Positions 8,780-18,868 are shown, counted from the first letter of the stretch. The stretch: DNA of 64,000 nucleotides from Vreelandella nigrificans (GCF_002374315.1 NZ_NWUX01000001.1:248001-312000); one strand, 5' to 3'. Notes: generated from the letters alone by a model not told the origin. Translations and numbers: made by a program.

Positions 8780-10213
8780 CTAGAATGGCCCGTAATTGAT
8801 GGCGACGGCAATAGCGACAAATACTCCCCCCACCACTACCCAAATCATCACCAGCGGTAGTGCGAACTTAAACCACTCCACATAAGAGATGCGGGCTATG
8901 GCTAAGCAGGCCATCAGTGTGCCCGAAAGCGGCGTAATAATATTTGTTACCGCATCACCCAGCTTAAAGGTGATAAAGGTGGATTGACGCGTCACCTCAA
9001 GCATATCGCCGATGGGGATCATGATGGGCATCACAATGGCCGCTTGGCCGGTGCCGGAGGTAATAAGTCCGTTAAACGCTAGGTTAAACAGGTACAAGAG
9101 CTCCATAGCCATGATTTTCCCATGTCCATCCAGGGTGCTAGCAACGCTATGTACAATGGTGTCAATAAGCTGAGCTTGTCTAAGCAGCACAATCACGGCG
9201 GCGGCTACCCCCACCACTAGCGCTCCATACATTACCTCGCTTGCGCCCCCTATCAGTCTTTTTACAAAATCGTTGGGGGTGATGCGACAGATGATGGCCG
9301 TGGCAACACCAAGCATAAGAAACGTTGCAGAGAGCTCGGTGATACCCCAGTTAAAATTAAAACCACCGTAGAGGAAAAAACCAATCGAGGCGGCAAACAG
9401 TGCCAATACCAGTTTGTGCGGAACAGTGAAGATCGGGAGTTCTTCAGCGTGTTGATTAGCCTCGCGCCCTATAAAGGCTTCTTGTTCCATGATGCTATTC
9501 GAGGGGTTGGCTTTTACTTTCGCGGCGTAACGGCAGATATAAGCAGTTGTAATGGCTAGGAAGGTAACGAAAATAACGCTGCGATATACAAAGCCTGAAA
9601 ATAGGGGAAGCTCGGCAAGTGTCTGGCCGGTTACCGTTACCACGGGGTCGAATACGCCCCCTGCGAAGCCTGCATAGGCGCCCAGAAAAATCATCGCCAT
9701 GCCGACAATGGGGTCTAGGTTCAGTGAGCGGGCCAGGAAAAGCCCAATAGGGATAAACGCGATGGCCAAGTTCGGTGCAATGCCCACCGATGAAAGGACT
9801 GCAAAGGTCGCGCAGAACACCAGAATAAGGATATTCTGCCTTCCCTTGGCAAGGCTGATAAGCCGGTGTATGCCAGAGCTGATTGCCCCGGTGGACTCAA
9901 TGACCTTGAGTACACCGCCTACCACCAGAATCAAGAAAATAATGGTGGATGCACCCACTAATCCCTTATGAATAGCGGTGAATATGTCCATCACTCCCAG
10001 GGGGGCTGCACTGATATAGCGGAAGCTGTCGGTGTCCACTAGAGTGAGCCCGTTATTCACTACTCTCTCATAGCTACCGGCGGGGATAATATACGAAGCC
10101 AGAACGATTAGAATCATAAACCCGAACAGAATGACAAACACATCCGGCATGGGGAGTTTTTTCCGGACTCCATCAGAGGGGGCTTTCTCTTTTATATTTG
10201 CCTTGATAGACAT
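8780..10213 (-). CDS. YfcC / C4-dicarboxylate-carrier-like family membrane transporter
   Basis: 477 residues with about twelve hydrophobic segments. The N-terminal stretch (MPDVFVILFG, then IIPAGSYERV) and the repeated small-residue loops (ILVVGGVLKVIESTGA near residue 98; GLITSGTGQAAIVMPI near 390) match the YfcC / arginine-ornithine-like DcuC superfamily (PF03606). Members are secondary carriers for dicarboxylates, amino acids or peptides; the substrate cannot be read from sequence. It sits beside the LysR and kyn genes, so uptake of a peptide or an aromatic amino acid derivative is possible. A GGAGATAAC site precedes the ATG. Confidence 0.8.
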   Translation of the reverse strand: MSIKANIKEKAPSDGVRKKLPMPDVFVILFGFMILIVLASYIIPAGSYERVVNNGLTLVDTDSFRYISAAPLGVMDIFTAIHKGLVGASTIIFLILVVGGVLKVIESTGAISSGIHRLISLAKGRQNILILVFCATFAVLSSVGIAPNLAIAFIPIGLFLARSLNLDPIVGMAMIFLGAYAGFAGGVFDPVVTVTGQTLAELPLFSGFVYRSVIFVTFLAITTAYICRYAAKVKANPSNSIMEQEAFIGREANQHAEELPIFTVPHKLVLALFAASIGFFLYGGFNFNWGITELSATFLMLGVATAIICRITPNDFVKRLIGGASEVMYGALVVGVAAAVIVLLRQAQLIDTIVHSVASTLDGHGKIMAMELLYLFNLAFNGLITSGTGQAAIVMPIMIPIGDMLEVTRQSTFITFKLGDAVTNIITPLSGTLMACLAIARISYVEWFKFALPLVMIWVVVGGVFVAIAVAINYGPF

Positions 10214-10697
10214 TGTTATCTCCGCATTAGGGGGGCGCTATTTATTTAAATTTATAAGGATTTTTATACATCATTACTGATAACGGTTGGCCATACGCAG
10301 CAGTAGCCTGTAAAGCTGTGCTGTATAAGGGCTCAACTGAATGAAGAAGGGCGCGGGTCTCACCTGGTGATATCTTGCTACATAAGCATTGCTATTGTTG
10401 TTTGAAGCCAAGCTAGCAAGGAAGGTGTCTGAGAACAATTGTGGATTTATCAAACGTATTTTCTGATTTTGGCAATTGATAGCGCTAACCAATCCCCTTA
10501 GTGAGGCAGCAGGCGCATATTTTGCTACAGCATCACCAATGCGTCGTTGAGCTATGTTTACCACTTAAACCATGCTCGAGTGTAAGGGCGAATTTGGCGA
10601 CTCTGGTTGAGGTTGAGCCACTACCCTACGGGTTCACGGTGCTGCTCATAATGGTAAATAAAAGTGTATGTTTTGGCGTTGAGGGAGTTGCTAAGAG
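10214..10697. other. 484-base gap, no convincing gene
   Basis: An AT-rich promoter-like stretch lies next to the YfcC start (10214-10270). A 96-codon minus-strand reading frame (10274-10564) exists, but it has no recognisable domain and no clear ribosome binding site, and I do not call it. Nothing else is seen up to the GrpB-family gene. Confidence 0.5.
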
Positions 10698-11246
10698 ATG
10701 GATGAAACGGAGTCCTTAAACCGAGCGATTAATGAAGAAGTGGCGCTCTTTCCTTACGATACTGCTTGGCCTGCGCAGTTTGAGAAAGAGCGTGACCGAC
10801 TTATAGAGCTATTTCCGACTACATTTTTAGCGATCGAGCATATAGGCAGTACGGCTGTGCCAGGGTTATCGGCCAAGCCGATAATCGATATCCTGGCGGG
10901 TGTAGATTCAATGTCCCAAGCTGATGCTTTAATGGAGCCACTGTGCCGTTCGAAATATGCAACATCCATGGAATACAACGCCTCGTTAGTGGGGCGGCGC
11001 TGGCTGATGCGCTGGGCTGACGGGCGTAGGACACATCATTTGCACCTGATGGTATATGGCAGCCCGGAATGGAATCTGCGCTTGGCATTTCGTAATCGCC
11101 TTCGCGAAAGTGCTGAGCTAGCGCAGCAGTATGAGATGAATAAACGACTGTGGGCGTCAGAGTTTAAAAAAGATCGAGAGGCCTATACGGCTGCGAAGGG
11201 TAGTTTTATTCAACAAGCATTGAACAAGGCCGGCCCCTCAATCTAG
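10698..11246 (+). CDS. GrpB family (UPF0157) nucleotidyltransferase-like protein
   Basis: 182 residues. The marks of the GrpB/UPF0157 family are clear: YDTAWPAQFEKER (18-30), IEHIGSTAVPGLSAKPIIDI (45-64) and THHLHLMV (near 114). These proteins have the fold of the DNA polymerase beta-type nucleotidyltransferase superfamily, with GST and the PIID acidic pair in the active-site position. Some members are domains of dephospho-CoA kinase fusions, but no function is established for free-standing ones. It is a single gene; AGGGAG lies about 10 bases upstream of the ATG. Confidence 0.88.
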   Translation: MDETESLNRAINEEVALFPYDTAWPAQFEKERDRLIELFPTTFLAIEHIGSTAVPGLSAKPIIDILAGVDSMSQADALMEPLCRSKYATSMEYNASLVGRRWLMRWADGRRTHHLHLMVYGSPEWNLRLAFRNRLRESAELAQQYEMNKRLWASEFKKDREAYTAAKGSFIQQALNKAGPSI

Positions 11247-11279
11247 CTAATGAGATAAGTGTTGGTTGTTCACATAGCG

Positions 11280-11981
11280 TTAGACTGGCTCCGGTGTCGG
11301 TACTACCCCGAGCGCTACTTGTAATTCATCAACCAGCGCTTCAATTTTGTGTAGCGCCTCTGCAACAGAAGCGGCCAGTAGCTCGCCGCCAACTTCCTGG
11401 CCTTCGATAGCGATGTAGTGGAGGCGGGTAATGCCGATAAACTCAAGTGCTGTGGCCAAGTTTGGTTCCAGGTGGTTCATGTGGGCCATTTCCCCACCGG
11501 GGTTAAAGCCTACTCCACCCCTCGCGGTAAGGATGACGGCATGCCTTGGCCGATCAGAGAGCTTCGGAATGTAAGGGTCGACTGGGTTGCTCTCATCAAT
11601 ATCCACTGTTCGGCCAGCGCGCACTATCTGGTCGACCCACGCCTTGAGGTGAGCTGGCATGCCGAAGTTATAAAGCGGTGTGCCTATTACCAGCACATCA
11701 GCAGCAATTAACTCATCTACCAGTTGATCGCTTTCTACTAGCGTCTCCTGCATCCAGGGTTCACGACGCTCTTCGGGCGTAAACGCAGATGCAATCCAGT
11801 CGTGGTTAATAAAAGAGGGTGGGTTCTGGCCTATATCTCGATAGGTGACGCTGTCCTTGGAGCTACGGGAGCGCCACTGGCGGACAAACTGTTGAGTAAG
11901 GTTACGGCTATGTGAGCCATGATTATCAGTGCCGGCAAGGCCAGGGCGAGCGCTGGCATCGATATGCAGGATATGTGGCAT
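11280..11981 (-). CDS. azoR: FMN-dependent NADH-azoreductase
   Basis: 233 residues from the ATG at 11981, which has AAAGGAG 7 bases upstream; a longer frame reaches 12023 but would put that site inside the gene. Flavodoxin-like fold: HILHIDASAR at the N terminus, the phosphate-binding SRNLT stretch, GTPLYNFGMPAHLKAWVDQI in the middle and ARGGVGF further on, all typical of AzoR/NQO-like quinone and azo reductases. It is divergent from a LysR-type gene (start 12100), which probably controls it. The physiological substrate is more likely a quinone than an azo dye. Confidence 0.88.
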   Translation of the reverse strand: MPHILHIDASARPGLAGTDNHGSHSRNLTQQFVRQWRSRSSKDSVTYRDIGQNPPSFINHDWIASAFTPEERREPWMQETLVESDQLVDELIAADVLVIGTPLYNFGMPAHLKAWVDQIVRAGRTVDIDESNPVDPYIPKLSDRPRHAVILTARGGVGFNPGGEMAHMNHLEPNLATALEFIGITRLHYIAIEGQEVGGELLAASVAEALHKIEALVDELQVALGVVPTPEPV

Positions 11982-12099
11982 GACTAAGCTCCTTTCTGAG
12001 TTAAATTCATCTATGATTAACAACGCACTCAGACTATGTTCTAGCTATTCAGGCGACAAACGATCATTTCTTCCAGTTATAGATGAGTAAAACTCACTC

Positions 12100-13005
12100 A
12101 TGAGCCATCGCAGATTACCCTCACTGTCGGCGCTTCGAGCTTTCGAGGCTGCTGCCCGTCACGAAAGTGCCAAGCAGGCCGCGCAGGAGCTATCCGTTAC
12201 TGCCACAGCGATCAGCCATCAAGTCCGGGGACTGGAAGAGGCGCTGGGTATTACCCTTTTTCTACGTAAGCCCCGGCAACTGGAACTGACTCCCCAGGGC
12301 CGTGAATTACAGCAAGTGTTGGAAACTGCCTTCGACAGCATCAGTCAGGCAGTCGAACGTATGAGTGCTGCGCCTACTCGTCAGTCGGTGACGCTCTCCA
12401 CTACACCTGCCATAGCGGCGCGCTGGTTGCTGCCCTGGGTATGTATGCTGCGTGACTCCCATCCAGGTATTGACCTGCGCATTCACGCTACGCATGAGCC
12501 GGTAGCACTGGATGGTGTAACAGCAGACCTGGCCATTCGCTATGGGGACGGTCACTGGCCAGGTCTAGTGGCGGAGAAACTATTGGATAACACCTTTATT
12601 CCGACTTGTAGTCCGCGCCTTGGCCTGCACGATATAGCGCAGCTGCCTTTGCACCCGTTGATTCACTTCCGTCCTCAAGGAGCGGTGTCTGCGCCACTAA
12701 ATTGGAGCATCTGGCAGAAACATGCGCAGGTTCCTGGGCTGGACGTGAATGCCGGGCTGGTGTTTTCCGACGAGACACACGCTATTTCGGCCGCTATCGG
12801 TGAGCAGGGTGTTGCGTTGATGAGCCGCCAGTTGATTGAGGACGAGTTGATGGAAGGGCGGTTGGTACAGCCATTTGGGCCGGAACTGACAGGCAAGTCT
12901 TTCTTTCTGGTGTATCCAGAAAGTCGCCAGCATGACCCGAGCATTATCGCTATCCGGGACTGGGTAAGAGTAGTGCCGGGTGGGCTGTGTACGTTATCAC
13001 GTTGA
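12100..13005 (+). CDS. LysR family regulator, GcvA-like
   Basis: 301 residues. The N terminus RRLPSLSALRAFEAAARHES with a helix-turn-helix around residues 18-40 (AKQAAQELSVTATAISHQVR) is characteristic of the GcvA/AmpR branch of LysR regulators. The effector domain follows from about residue 92. It is divergent from azoR with 118 bases between the starts, so control of the azoreductase is the natural expectation. I find no clear T-N11-A pair that I would defend as its site. Confidence 0.88.
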   Translation: MSHRRLPSLSALRAFEAAARHESAKQAAQELSVTATAISHQVRGLEEALGITLFLRKPRQLELTPQGRELQQVLETAFDSISQAVERMSAAPTRQSVTLSTTPAIAARWLLPWVCMLRDSHPGIDLRIHATHEPVALDGVTADLAIRYGDGHWPGLVAEKLLDNTFIPTCSPRLGLHDIAQLPLHPLIHFRPQGAVSAPLNWSIWQKHAQVPGLDVNAGLVFSDETHAISAAIGEQGVALMSRQLIEDELMEGRLVQPFGPELTGKSFFLVYPESRQHDPSIIAIRDWVRVVPGGLCTLSR

Positions 13006-13123
13006 TAAGTTGAATATCGATTTATACCGTTATCTTAAGTGGTGTGTAGCACGCGAAATCTAGTGCCTGTTAACTATTCAAATTCAAAGCAGAGGTTAGC
13101 CCGGCGCACGGATTATATGACCT

Positions 13124-15040
13124 TCAACTCGTTTTTCTCTTCCCAGTGGTACTTTTTCTTTTCCCATAGCTCTTTCTAGTTTTGGTTACACGCTTTGCAG
13201 GGCCACCGGCTTCGCCTTGAGCGGTTTGTAAGCTGTAACGCAGCTTCCCGGCATCGCTATGGGTAAGCAGGTCACGTAAGTCTTCCAGTAACGCCTGTTG
13301 GAAGGCATTGGGGTCATCCTGCTGTTCAGAAATCGCCCTCAGGCGCTGCTCCCATAAGGCGGTGCGCTCGGGCGTGCTGACGGCCCTGGGTAGGGCGGCA
13401 ATGAGTGCACAGCCTAGCTTGGTGGCGCGTAGGGCTTTTTGCTGGCGCACCAGATAGCCACGCTGCACCAGGGTTTCAATGATGCCTGCACGGGTAGCTT
13501 CGGTACCTAGGCCGTCAGTGTCGCGCAGGGTACGGCGGACGGCGGAGTCATCCACATAGCGACCAATATTCATCATCGCCTTGATCAGGCTGGCATCGGT
13601 GAAGGGCTCCGGCGGGCGGGTTTCCTTCTCTTCAACGCCTGCGCCTAACGCTTGGCAGGGTTCACCTTGGGTCAGTGGCGGTAATGGGGGCGTGTCGTCG
13701 CGGGTAGTGAATAGCGGTTTCCAGCCGTGATCAAGAATGCTCTGGCCGCGGGCGCGAAAGGCTTCATCCAGCAAGGTGAACTCTGCTTTTACCTCAAACG
13801 TACGCAGCGGGCGGTAGAACTGTGCCATGACGTTGCGCACCACCAGCCGAAATACATGCCCTTCGGTGGCAGAGAGTTGGCTGAAGTCTGCGGGCTTTCC
13901 GGTAGGTGCTAGGGCATGGTGCGCGCCCACTTGCTTGTCGTTCCAGGCCTTGGAGCGCAATGTAAAATCCGCCCCGTTTAGCCACTGGCGTAATGTGTCG
14001 TCGTTTTGGCAGGCGCTGCTCAGGCTGCGTTGAGCAAGCGCTAGGTGCTCTTGTGGTAGGTAGCGGCAGTCGGAGCGGGGGTAAGTAATCAGCTTGTGCT
14101 GCTCGTAAAGTCGCTGGCAAATATCCAGCACCATCTGTGCGGAAAGGCCGTGGCGCCGGGCGGCATCTACTTGTAAGGCGGAAAGCGAGTAGGGCAGTGG
14201 TGGTGCCTGACGCTTTTCCTGTTGATCAAGCGTGGTCAAGGTGCCGCTTGCGCCGGGCAGCCTTGCTGCTAACGCATCAGCAGGGGTGCGATCTATGAGG
14301 CGCCCTTGGTCATCCAGTGGCTGGTGTTCTTTTGGCGCCCACCATGCACGCAGTTGCCCTTGGGCTACCTGTAAATCTACCCATAGCGGGTAGAACGGGT
14401 GGGGTTTGAAATCGCGAATGGCGTTGTCGCGACGCACAATCAAACCCAGTACCGGGGTTTGCACACGACCTACGGAGAGCACTCCATCGTGCCCGGCTTG
14501 GCGGCCGGTGAGCGTCCAGGCGCGGGTTAAGTTAATGCCATATAACCAGTCAGCACGGGAGCGAGCTTGAGCCGCTTGAAATAGCGGCTGAAACTCTGCA
14601 TTAGATCGCAGGCTAGCGAGCGCACGGCTGACCGCCGGACGGTTAAGATCGCTAATCAGTAGTCGCTGCACTGGACCGCGGTACTTTAAGTGCTCAATCA
14701 CTTCCTGAACCAACAGCTGGCCTTCGCGATCCGGGTCGCCTGCGTGTACCACGCTGGTCGCTTGTTTGATCAGTTTACGTATTACCGCTAGCTGGCCACG
14801 GGCTTTGGGGCGGGGCATGAGTTTCCACTGCTGCGGCACAATAGGAAGCCTGTCCAAGCGCCACTGTTTATCGGCTGGATCGTAGGCCTCTGGAGCAGCT
14901 TGTTCCAATAAATGACCAAGGCACCAGGTCACCGTAGTGTCACCGCACACAATCGCGCCCTCTTGGCGTTTGGCACTGCTGGGTAGTGCCTCAGCAATGG
15001 CGCGGGCAAGGCTGGGTTTTTCGGCGATAATCAAGCGCAT
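13124..15040 (-). CDS. topB: DNA topoisomerase III
   Basis: 638 residues from the internal ATG at 15040, where the protein begins MRLIIAEKPSLARAIA as TopB proteins do; the frame is open to 15145, but the extra 35 residues are low-complexity and unlike the family. A type IA topoisomerase with TOPRIM motifs (EKPS, later DPDREGQ near 105) and active-site Tyr in LITYPRSDCR near residue 318. The DGLGTEATRA segment near 510 is also typical. A basic Lys/Arg-rich tail ends the protein, in place of zinc fingers. It relaxes and decatenates DNA, and acts with RecQ helicases in E. coli. Its location next to the porin is not functionally meaningful. Confidence 0.95.
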   Translation of the reverse strand: MRLIIAEKPSLARAIAEALPSSAKRQEGAIVCGDTTVTWCLGHLLEQAAPEAYDPADKQWRLDRLPIVPQQWKLMPRPKARGQLAVIRKLIKQATSVVHAGDPDREGQLLVQEVIEHLKYRGPVQRLLISDLNRPAVSRALASLRSNAEFQPLFQAAQARSRADWLYGINLTRAWTLTGRQAGHDGVLSVGRVQTPVLGLIVRRDNAIRDFKPHPFYPLWVDLQVAQGQLRAWWAPKEHQPLDDQGRLIDRTPADALAARLPGASGTLTTLDQQEKRQAPPLPYSLSALQVDAARRHGLSAQMVLDICQRLYEQHKLITYPRSDCRYLPQEHLALAQRSLSSACQNDDTLRQWLNGADFTLRSKAWNDKQVGAHHALAPTGKPADFSQLSATEGHVFRLVVRNVMAQFYRPLRTFEVKAEFTLLDEAFRARGQSILDHGWKPLFTTRDDTPPLPPLTQGEPCQALGAGVEEKETRPPEPFTDASLIKAMMNIGRYVDDSAVRRTLRDTDGLGTEATRAGIIETLVQRGYLVRQQKALRATKLGCALIAALPRAVSTPERTALWEQRLRAISEQQDDPNAFQQALLEDLRDLLTHSDAGKLRYSLQTAQGEAGGPAKRVTKTRKSYGKRKSTTGKRKTS

Positions 15041-15168
15041 GCGAAGCTGGGCCTTAAGGTCTATTTGAGATGCGCCTATGGTAACAGAGACAGATAAAGC
15101 GTTTGAGTCTGGGGTTGTGATAACAGGTGTAGGCGACTGCGTCATGCAGTCGCCTGATCATGGCACTG

Positions 15169-16209
15169 TTAAAATTTAAGCTCCACTCCGATACCGTAAA
15201 GATCATCGCGAGACCGGTTGTCTAGCTTAATTCGATCAATATTGTATTCAGCATATATTTTGGCTCTGGGCATCAGTTGATATGAAACGCCGAAAACGTA
15301 TTCATCTACTCGAGTTCCTTCTGAGGCTAAGTTATCTTCACCTTTTTCTTTGTTATAGCCAGCCATCACTAAGAACTCACCTAGTTGATAGGCACTGGCC
15401 AATTCATAGAAAGTTGATGAAAACTCCTCATTGTTACCTGCCTGCATGGATTTATGGCCACCAATAGCACCTAAGTAGAGCGAGTTGTGTTGGTAGCCAA
15501 CACCGACCCCCCAGCTGGTTAGGTCGCCCAGTAAAGGTGTGGTGCCCTGAAAACTCTGTCGCTCGTAGGCCGTAACAAGGTCCACCCCCATATCGGCACG
15601 GTAGCGAGCAGAAAAGCTATATTGGTAGTCTCGATGTCCACTCTCGGTTTCACGAGGACGTCGTTCGTCTTCAAACACATAGCTTGCGCGAAGGTCCCAT
15701 CTGTCATAATTGAGGCCTAACGTGAGCTGGTCATCTTTTTTGCTTTCAAAAGACTTGATACCGTTAATTCTATTCCCATTGGCTGCAGAGCCAAAAAGCT
15801 CGAAAATATCAGTGACATCGACAAGTTGGCTAGTTGGGCTTTTGGTTCTTCCAATCGCCATTTCAAGTTGATCGCGATAGCTAAATCCTAGCCATGCATA
15901 GCGTACGTCTAGGCTATCAGTTTTAGCGTCGTTTTCATCTTCAGCGTTAAATTGCCATTCTAATTTTCCTAGTAAATCAACGTCTTCTGATAAATGGTAT
16001 CTAAACCAAGTGCCCAGACGTGCTGTGCCATCACCACCAAAATTTAAGCGTTGTGCTTTGTCCTGTTTGTCATATTTTAACGCACCAGCTTCATATTGAA
16101 CTTTGCCGGTAATGTCCACTCTGCCGTCGTCTCCATTATAAATAGTTGCTGCATTCGCTGTTTGGATAGCTAGCGTAGATATAGCGATAATGGCTAATGT
16201 TTTTTCCAT
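15169..16209 (-). CDS. Outer-membrane porin of the general Gram-negative type
   Basis: 346 residues. A signal peptide ends near ANA at residues 18-20; the mature protein alternates short beta strands with acidic turns and ends in an aromatic residue (ELKF), the signature of outer-membrane barrels. The pattern DGRVDITGKVQYEAG at the start and LGTWFRYHLSEDVDLLGKLEW later resemble OmpC/gram-negative porins of the Halomonas-Vibrio group. It lies 112 bases downstream of the MINPP-type phosphatase gene on the same strand; the pairing suggests a channel for phosphorylated solutes, but a general porin fits equally well. Confidence 0.85.
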   Translation of the reverse strand: MEKTLAIIAISTLAIQTANAATIYNGDDGRVDITGKVQYEAGALKYDKQDKAQRLNFGGDGTARLGTWFRYHLSEDVDLLGKLEWQFNAEDENDAKTDSLDVRYAWLGFSYRDQLEMAIGRTKSPTSQLVDVTDIFELFGSAANGNRINGIKSFESKKDDQLTLGLNYDRWDLRASYVFEDERRPRETESGHRDYQYSFSARYRADMGVDLVTAYERQSFQGTTPLLGDLTSWGVGVGYQHNSLYLGAIGGHKSMQAGNNEEFSSTFYELASAYQLGEFLVMAGYNKEKGEDNLASEGTRVDEYVFGVSYQLMPRAKIYAEYNIDRIKLDNRSRDDLYGIGVELKF

Positions 16210-16250
16210 TTTTATGTCACTCGTTTAAATTTAGACAATAAGGGGCTATT

Positions 16251-16271
16251 CCCTTAATAAAGTATTAAGGG
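16251..16271. other. Inverted repeat between phosphatase and porin genes
   Basis: CCCTTAATA (16251-16259), 3 bases, then TATTAAGGG (16263-16271): a perfect 9-bp inverted repeat 42 bases upstream of the porin start. The AT-rich stem and lack of a T run argue against a terminator; an operator or a weak attenuating hairpin is possible. Confidence 0.5.
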
Positions 16272-16321
16272 AGTAGTGAATGCTTTTTACGCTTTTTGAA
16301 TTAGGTGCTAATGCTTGCTTG

Positions 16322-17731
16322 TTAGAATTTTTCTATTAGTAGCTCAATGTTGTTTTCTAATGTGCTGTCTAAATCGACACCACTGTTGTGAAGTTTTTCT
16401 GTGAAGTGATTTTTTACATCTTCCCATGCGTAGTAGGGATAGTTGTCTGTGGGAATGGGGAAAGCAATTTCCTGTTCATTGCGAAGCATCTTTATAAGAT
16501 GGTTTTCATCTCTTTTATAAAGAACCCACTGAATGTTAGCTCCCATTGGTGTTATTTCAGCTCCTTTCCATAGTGCTGCGACATTGGCCGGATTGTCGCT
16601 GCTCTTATTCGCACCTGCTATATCTAGGTAAGCGGAGAGTGGAATAATGGTTTCCGCATGCGCGAATCGGAAGATTCCACTTATATCACCCGTTTTTAGC
16701 GCATTGTCGGTGGAAACCAGCAATTCTTTGACTAGTGGGGCTATAATTTCTTGAGGGGCGTCAGTGCTTGTTAGCGAAGGTCCCTTAGAATAATAGGTTT
16801 CGAGGATGTCTAGATTCTCATACCAAGCTAATTGTTCTTCAGTGAAGTATTTTCCGAAGTCGAAAGTTCCTTCATTTTTCAAATTAGAAGAGATTATGTA
16901 TAACTGATAAAGGTTGTTGACTGCATCCTCAGGGCTATTCAGCTTGACCCTGCCTTTATCATCCTCAAATTCTAGTTCACCATTAGAAAGGGTGGTGTAA
17001 AGTTCTTCATCAATGATTTGGGTTAAAATTTCTCTTGCAAAAACAGGGTTTTTTGGCTGTTCCTCCAAATATTTTCCTAAAATGTTTGTCCATTCACCCT
17101 CATCTTTATAATCTTGATAGCGAGTCGCTAGGTCATAAGGCCTCAAGTAAGGGTCACTTCCTTTTTCATAATGCTGGGAAATGATGGGAGGTGTGTGCTC
17201 ACCTAGAACTAAACGAAGCCCTTCAAGAAAATGGTCACGACTTTGAGGAGCCCTGTCTTTATACGTGGCGTATGCAAGAACTGTCCGTTCGCTGTCAAAA
17301 ATTTCACCGAACTGCTCACCTACTCTTTGGCCTATTCCTTTCAGCTCATCTGCACCAGATATGGAAAGTTCTCCATAAAGGCCACTCTCTACCTCCATAA
17401 AGCGCCTTAATTGTTGTTGCAACGCTTGGCCTTCTTCTGTTAGCTGCTCCTCTTGTTCCGCCAGTTCCAATAATTCACTTAGCGTCTTGTCATACTTAGC
17501 GCTTGAGAGATGCCGTGAACCATGGCGACCTACGTAGTTAATAAAAACTGGCTGATAACCCTCAGGTGCCGGCGTATAGCTGACCGGTACATAGGGGTAG
17601 GGAGTCTTGGTGCTTAGGTGAGAGTCCTCGTTGTCACTTGGAGTGTTATCCGCAACAGCGTAATTAAATAGTAGCAAAGTGGCTGCTGTAAGCGCTGTAG
17701 CACGTAAAGAGTATGAAGCATTATCTTTCAT
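16322..17731 (-). CDS. Secreted histidine acid phosphatase of the MINPP (phytase-like) class
   Basis: 469 residues. A signal peptide ends near residue 27 (AVADN), so the enzyme is periplasmic or outer-membrane associated. The catalytic RHGSRH motif lies at 69-74 and the proton-donor motif is HAE (358-360), not HD. RHGxR plus HAE marks the multiple inositol polyphosphate phosphatase (MINPP) branch of clade-2 histidine phosphatases, whose bacterial members remove phosphates from phytate. Length fits. It lies 135 bases after the LacI gene and before the porin. An AAAGGAAAC site precedes the ATG. Phytate itself as substrate is inferred from the class; other organophosphates are possible. Confidence 0.85.
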   Translation of the reverse strand: MKDNASYSLRATALTAATLLLFNYAVADNTPSDNEDSHLSTKTPYPYVPVSYTPAPEGYQPVFINYVGRHGSRHLSSAKYDKTLSELLELAEQEEQLTEEGQALQQQLRRFMEVESGLYGELSISGADELKGIGQRVGEQFGEIFDSERTVLAYATYKDRAPQSRDHFLEGLRLVLGEHTPPIISQHYEKGSDPYLRPYDLATRYQDYKDEGEWTNILGKYLEEQPKNPVFAREILTQIIDEELYTTLSNGELEFEDDKGRVKLNSPEDAVNNLYQLYIISSNLKNEGTFDFGKYFTEEQLAWYENLDILETYYSKGPSLTSTDAPQEIIAPLVKELLVSTDNALKTGDISGIFRFAHAETIIPLSAYLDIAGANKSSDNPANVAALWKGAEITPMGANIQWVLYKRDENHLIKMLRNEQEIAFPIPTDNYPYYAWEDVKNHFTEKLHNSGVDLDSTLENNIELLIEKF

Positions 17732-17866
17732 GATTTACCGTTTCCTTTGTTAATGATTGAGATGTTTAGCTAAGCAGCATGCTTGCTTTTAGGCACAAGG
17801 GCACCCCTTCGCCCTAAGTTGAGGCGAATAAAAATTAACGTTTAATGTTATTTTTTGACTCTGCTT

Positions 17867-18868
17867 TTATCCGGGACGAATGGTATTGCGCCACACTGGT
17901 TGGGCTGGGAACTGAATGACTTGGCTGGTGGTACTTTCATCATCCAACTGTCTTGCTATGCAAGCTGCTATTTCTTCGACAGGGTGATGAAACGTTGTTA
18001 AGGCGTAGCTATCCCAGCTGGCTTGTTCAATGTTATCGAAGCCCATAACACACAGATCGTGAGGAATGTTGAGATTGAACGCTTGGCGGGCAGTATCCAG
18101 AAAACCACAAGCCATCAAGTCAGTAGTGCAGAACACAGCATCGGGGCGTTGCGAACGGGCCAGTAACTGTCGCGCGGCTTCCTGTCCTGTAGTGTATTGG
18201 GTGGGGCCTGTCCGCATCACTGTGAGCGGAAGCCCAGCCTCGTTGACTGCTCGGCTAAACGCTTGCTCGCGAGCAACTAAGCTAGGCGTGCCAGCGGTAG
18301 AGGTAACCAAACCAAAAGAACGGCAGCCCGCTCGATAAAAAAGCTCAAAGGCTTCTTTCATCGCGGTGTCATGGTCAAGCGTAATGTGGATTGGACCATT
18401 AAATTCCTGACCACGGTTCACAAGGGCAACACGTAGACCGCTTTGAATACACGTTTGGACTAATGATTCTGCGGGTGTGCCTGACAACACGACAATGGCA
18501 CTAGCCCTGTACTGTAATGCCTGGTGCAGAGCGCTTTCCACTGCCTCCGCTTCGCCTGATGTGTTAATCAGCATAACGGCGCGGCCTAAAGCTTGAATGT
18601 GACGACTGACGGCTTCCAACAGGCTAGACAAGAAGGGTGATGAAAGATGATCACCTACTAAGCACACTGGACGTGAACGCTCCTGTGACAAGCCTCTGGC
18701 TAAATGATTGACGTGGTAGTTAAGTTCTTTTGCTGCAGCAAGCACTTTTTGGCGTGTCTCTTCGGAAACGCTGGCTCCGTCGGTAAAGGTGCGTGAGACG
18801 GCAGAACGGGAAACCCCCGCCAAGCGTGCCACCTCTTCAGCACTAGCAAACCTGCGTGAGTTGCTCAT
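17867..18868 (-). CDS. LacI family transcriptional regulator
   Basis: 333 residues. A LacI helix-turn-helix at the N terminus (EEVARLAGVSRSAVSRTF, about 11-28) and hinge helix (VNHLARGLS) precede a sugar-binding-like domain with DLCVMGFDNIEQ near 276. It overlaps the dual-specificity phosphatase gene by 26 bases and is the sixth gene of the run from 24348. Position implies that it senses the transported compound or its dephosphorylated sugar or cyclitol, and represses the operon from the palindrome at 24442-24459. AGGAG precedes its ATG. Confidence 0.92.
   Translation of the reverse strand: MSNSRRFASAEEVARLAGVSRSAVSRTFTDGASVSEETRQKVLAAAKELNYHVNHLARGLSQERSRPVCLVGDHLSSPFLSSLLEAVSRHIQALGRAVMLINTSGEAEAVESALHQALQYRASAIVVLSGTPAESLVQTCIQSGLRVALVNRGQEFNGPIHITLDHDTAMKEAFELFYRAGCRSFGLVTSTAGTPSLVAREQAFSRAVNEAGLPLTVMRTGPTQYTTGQEAARQLLARSQRPDAVFCTTDLMACGFLDTARQAFNLNIPHDLCVMGFDNIEQASWDSYALTTFHHPVEEIAACIARQLDDESTTSQVIQFPAQPVWRNTIRPG

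Noticed and set aside
10274..10564. 96-codon minus-strand frame in an intergenic region
   Set aside because: No domain, low-complexity Asn stretch, no ribosome binding site and no neighbours that support it.
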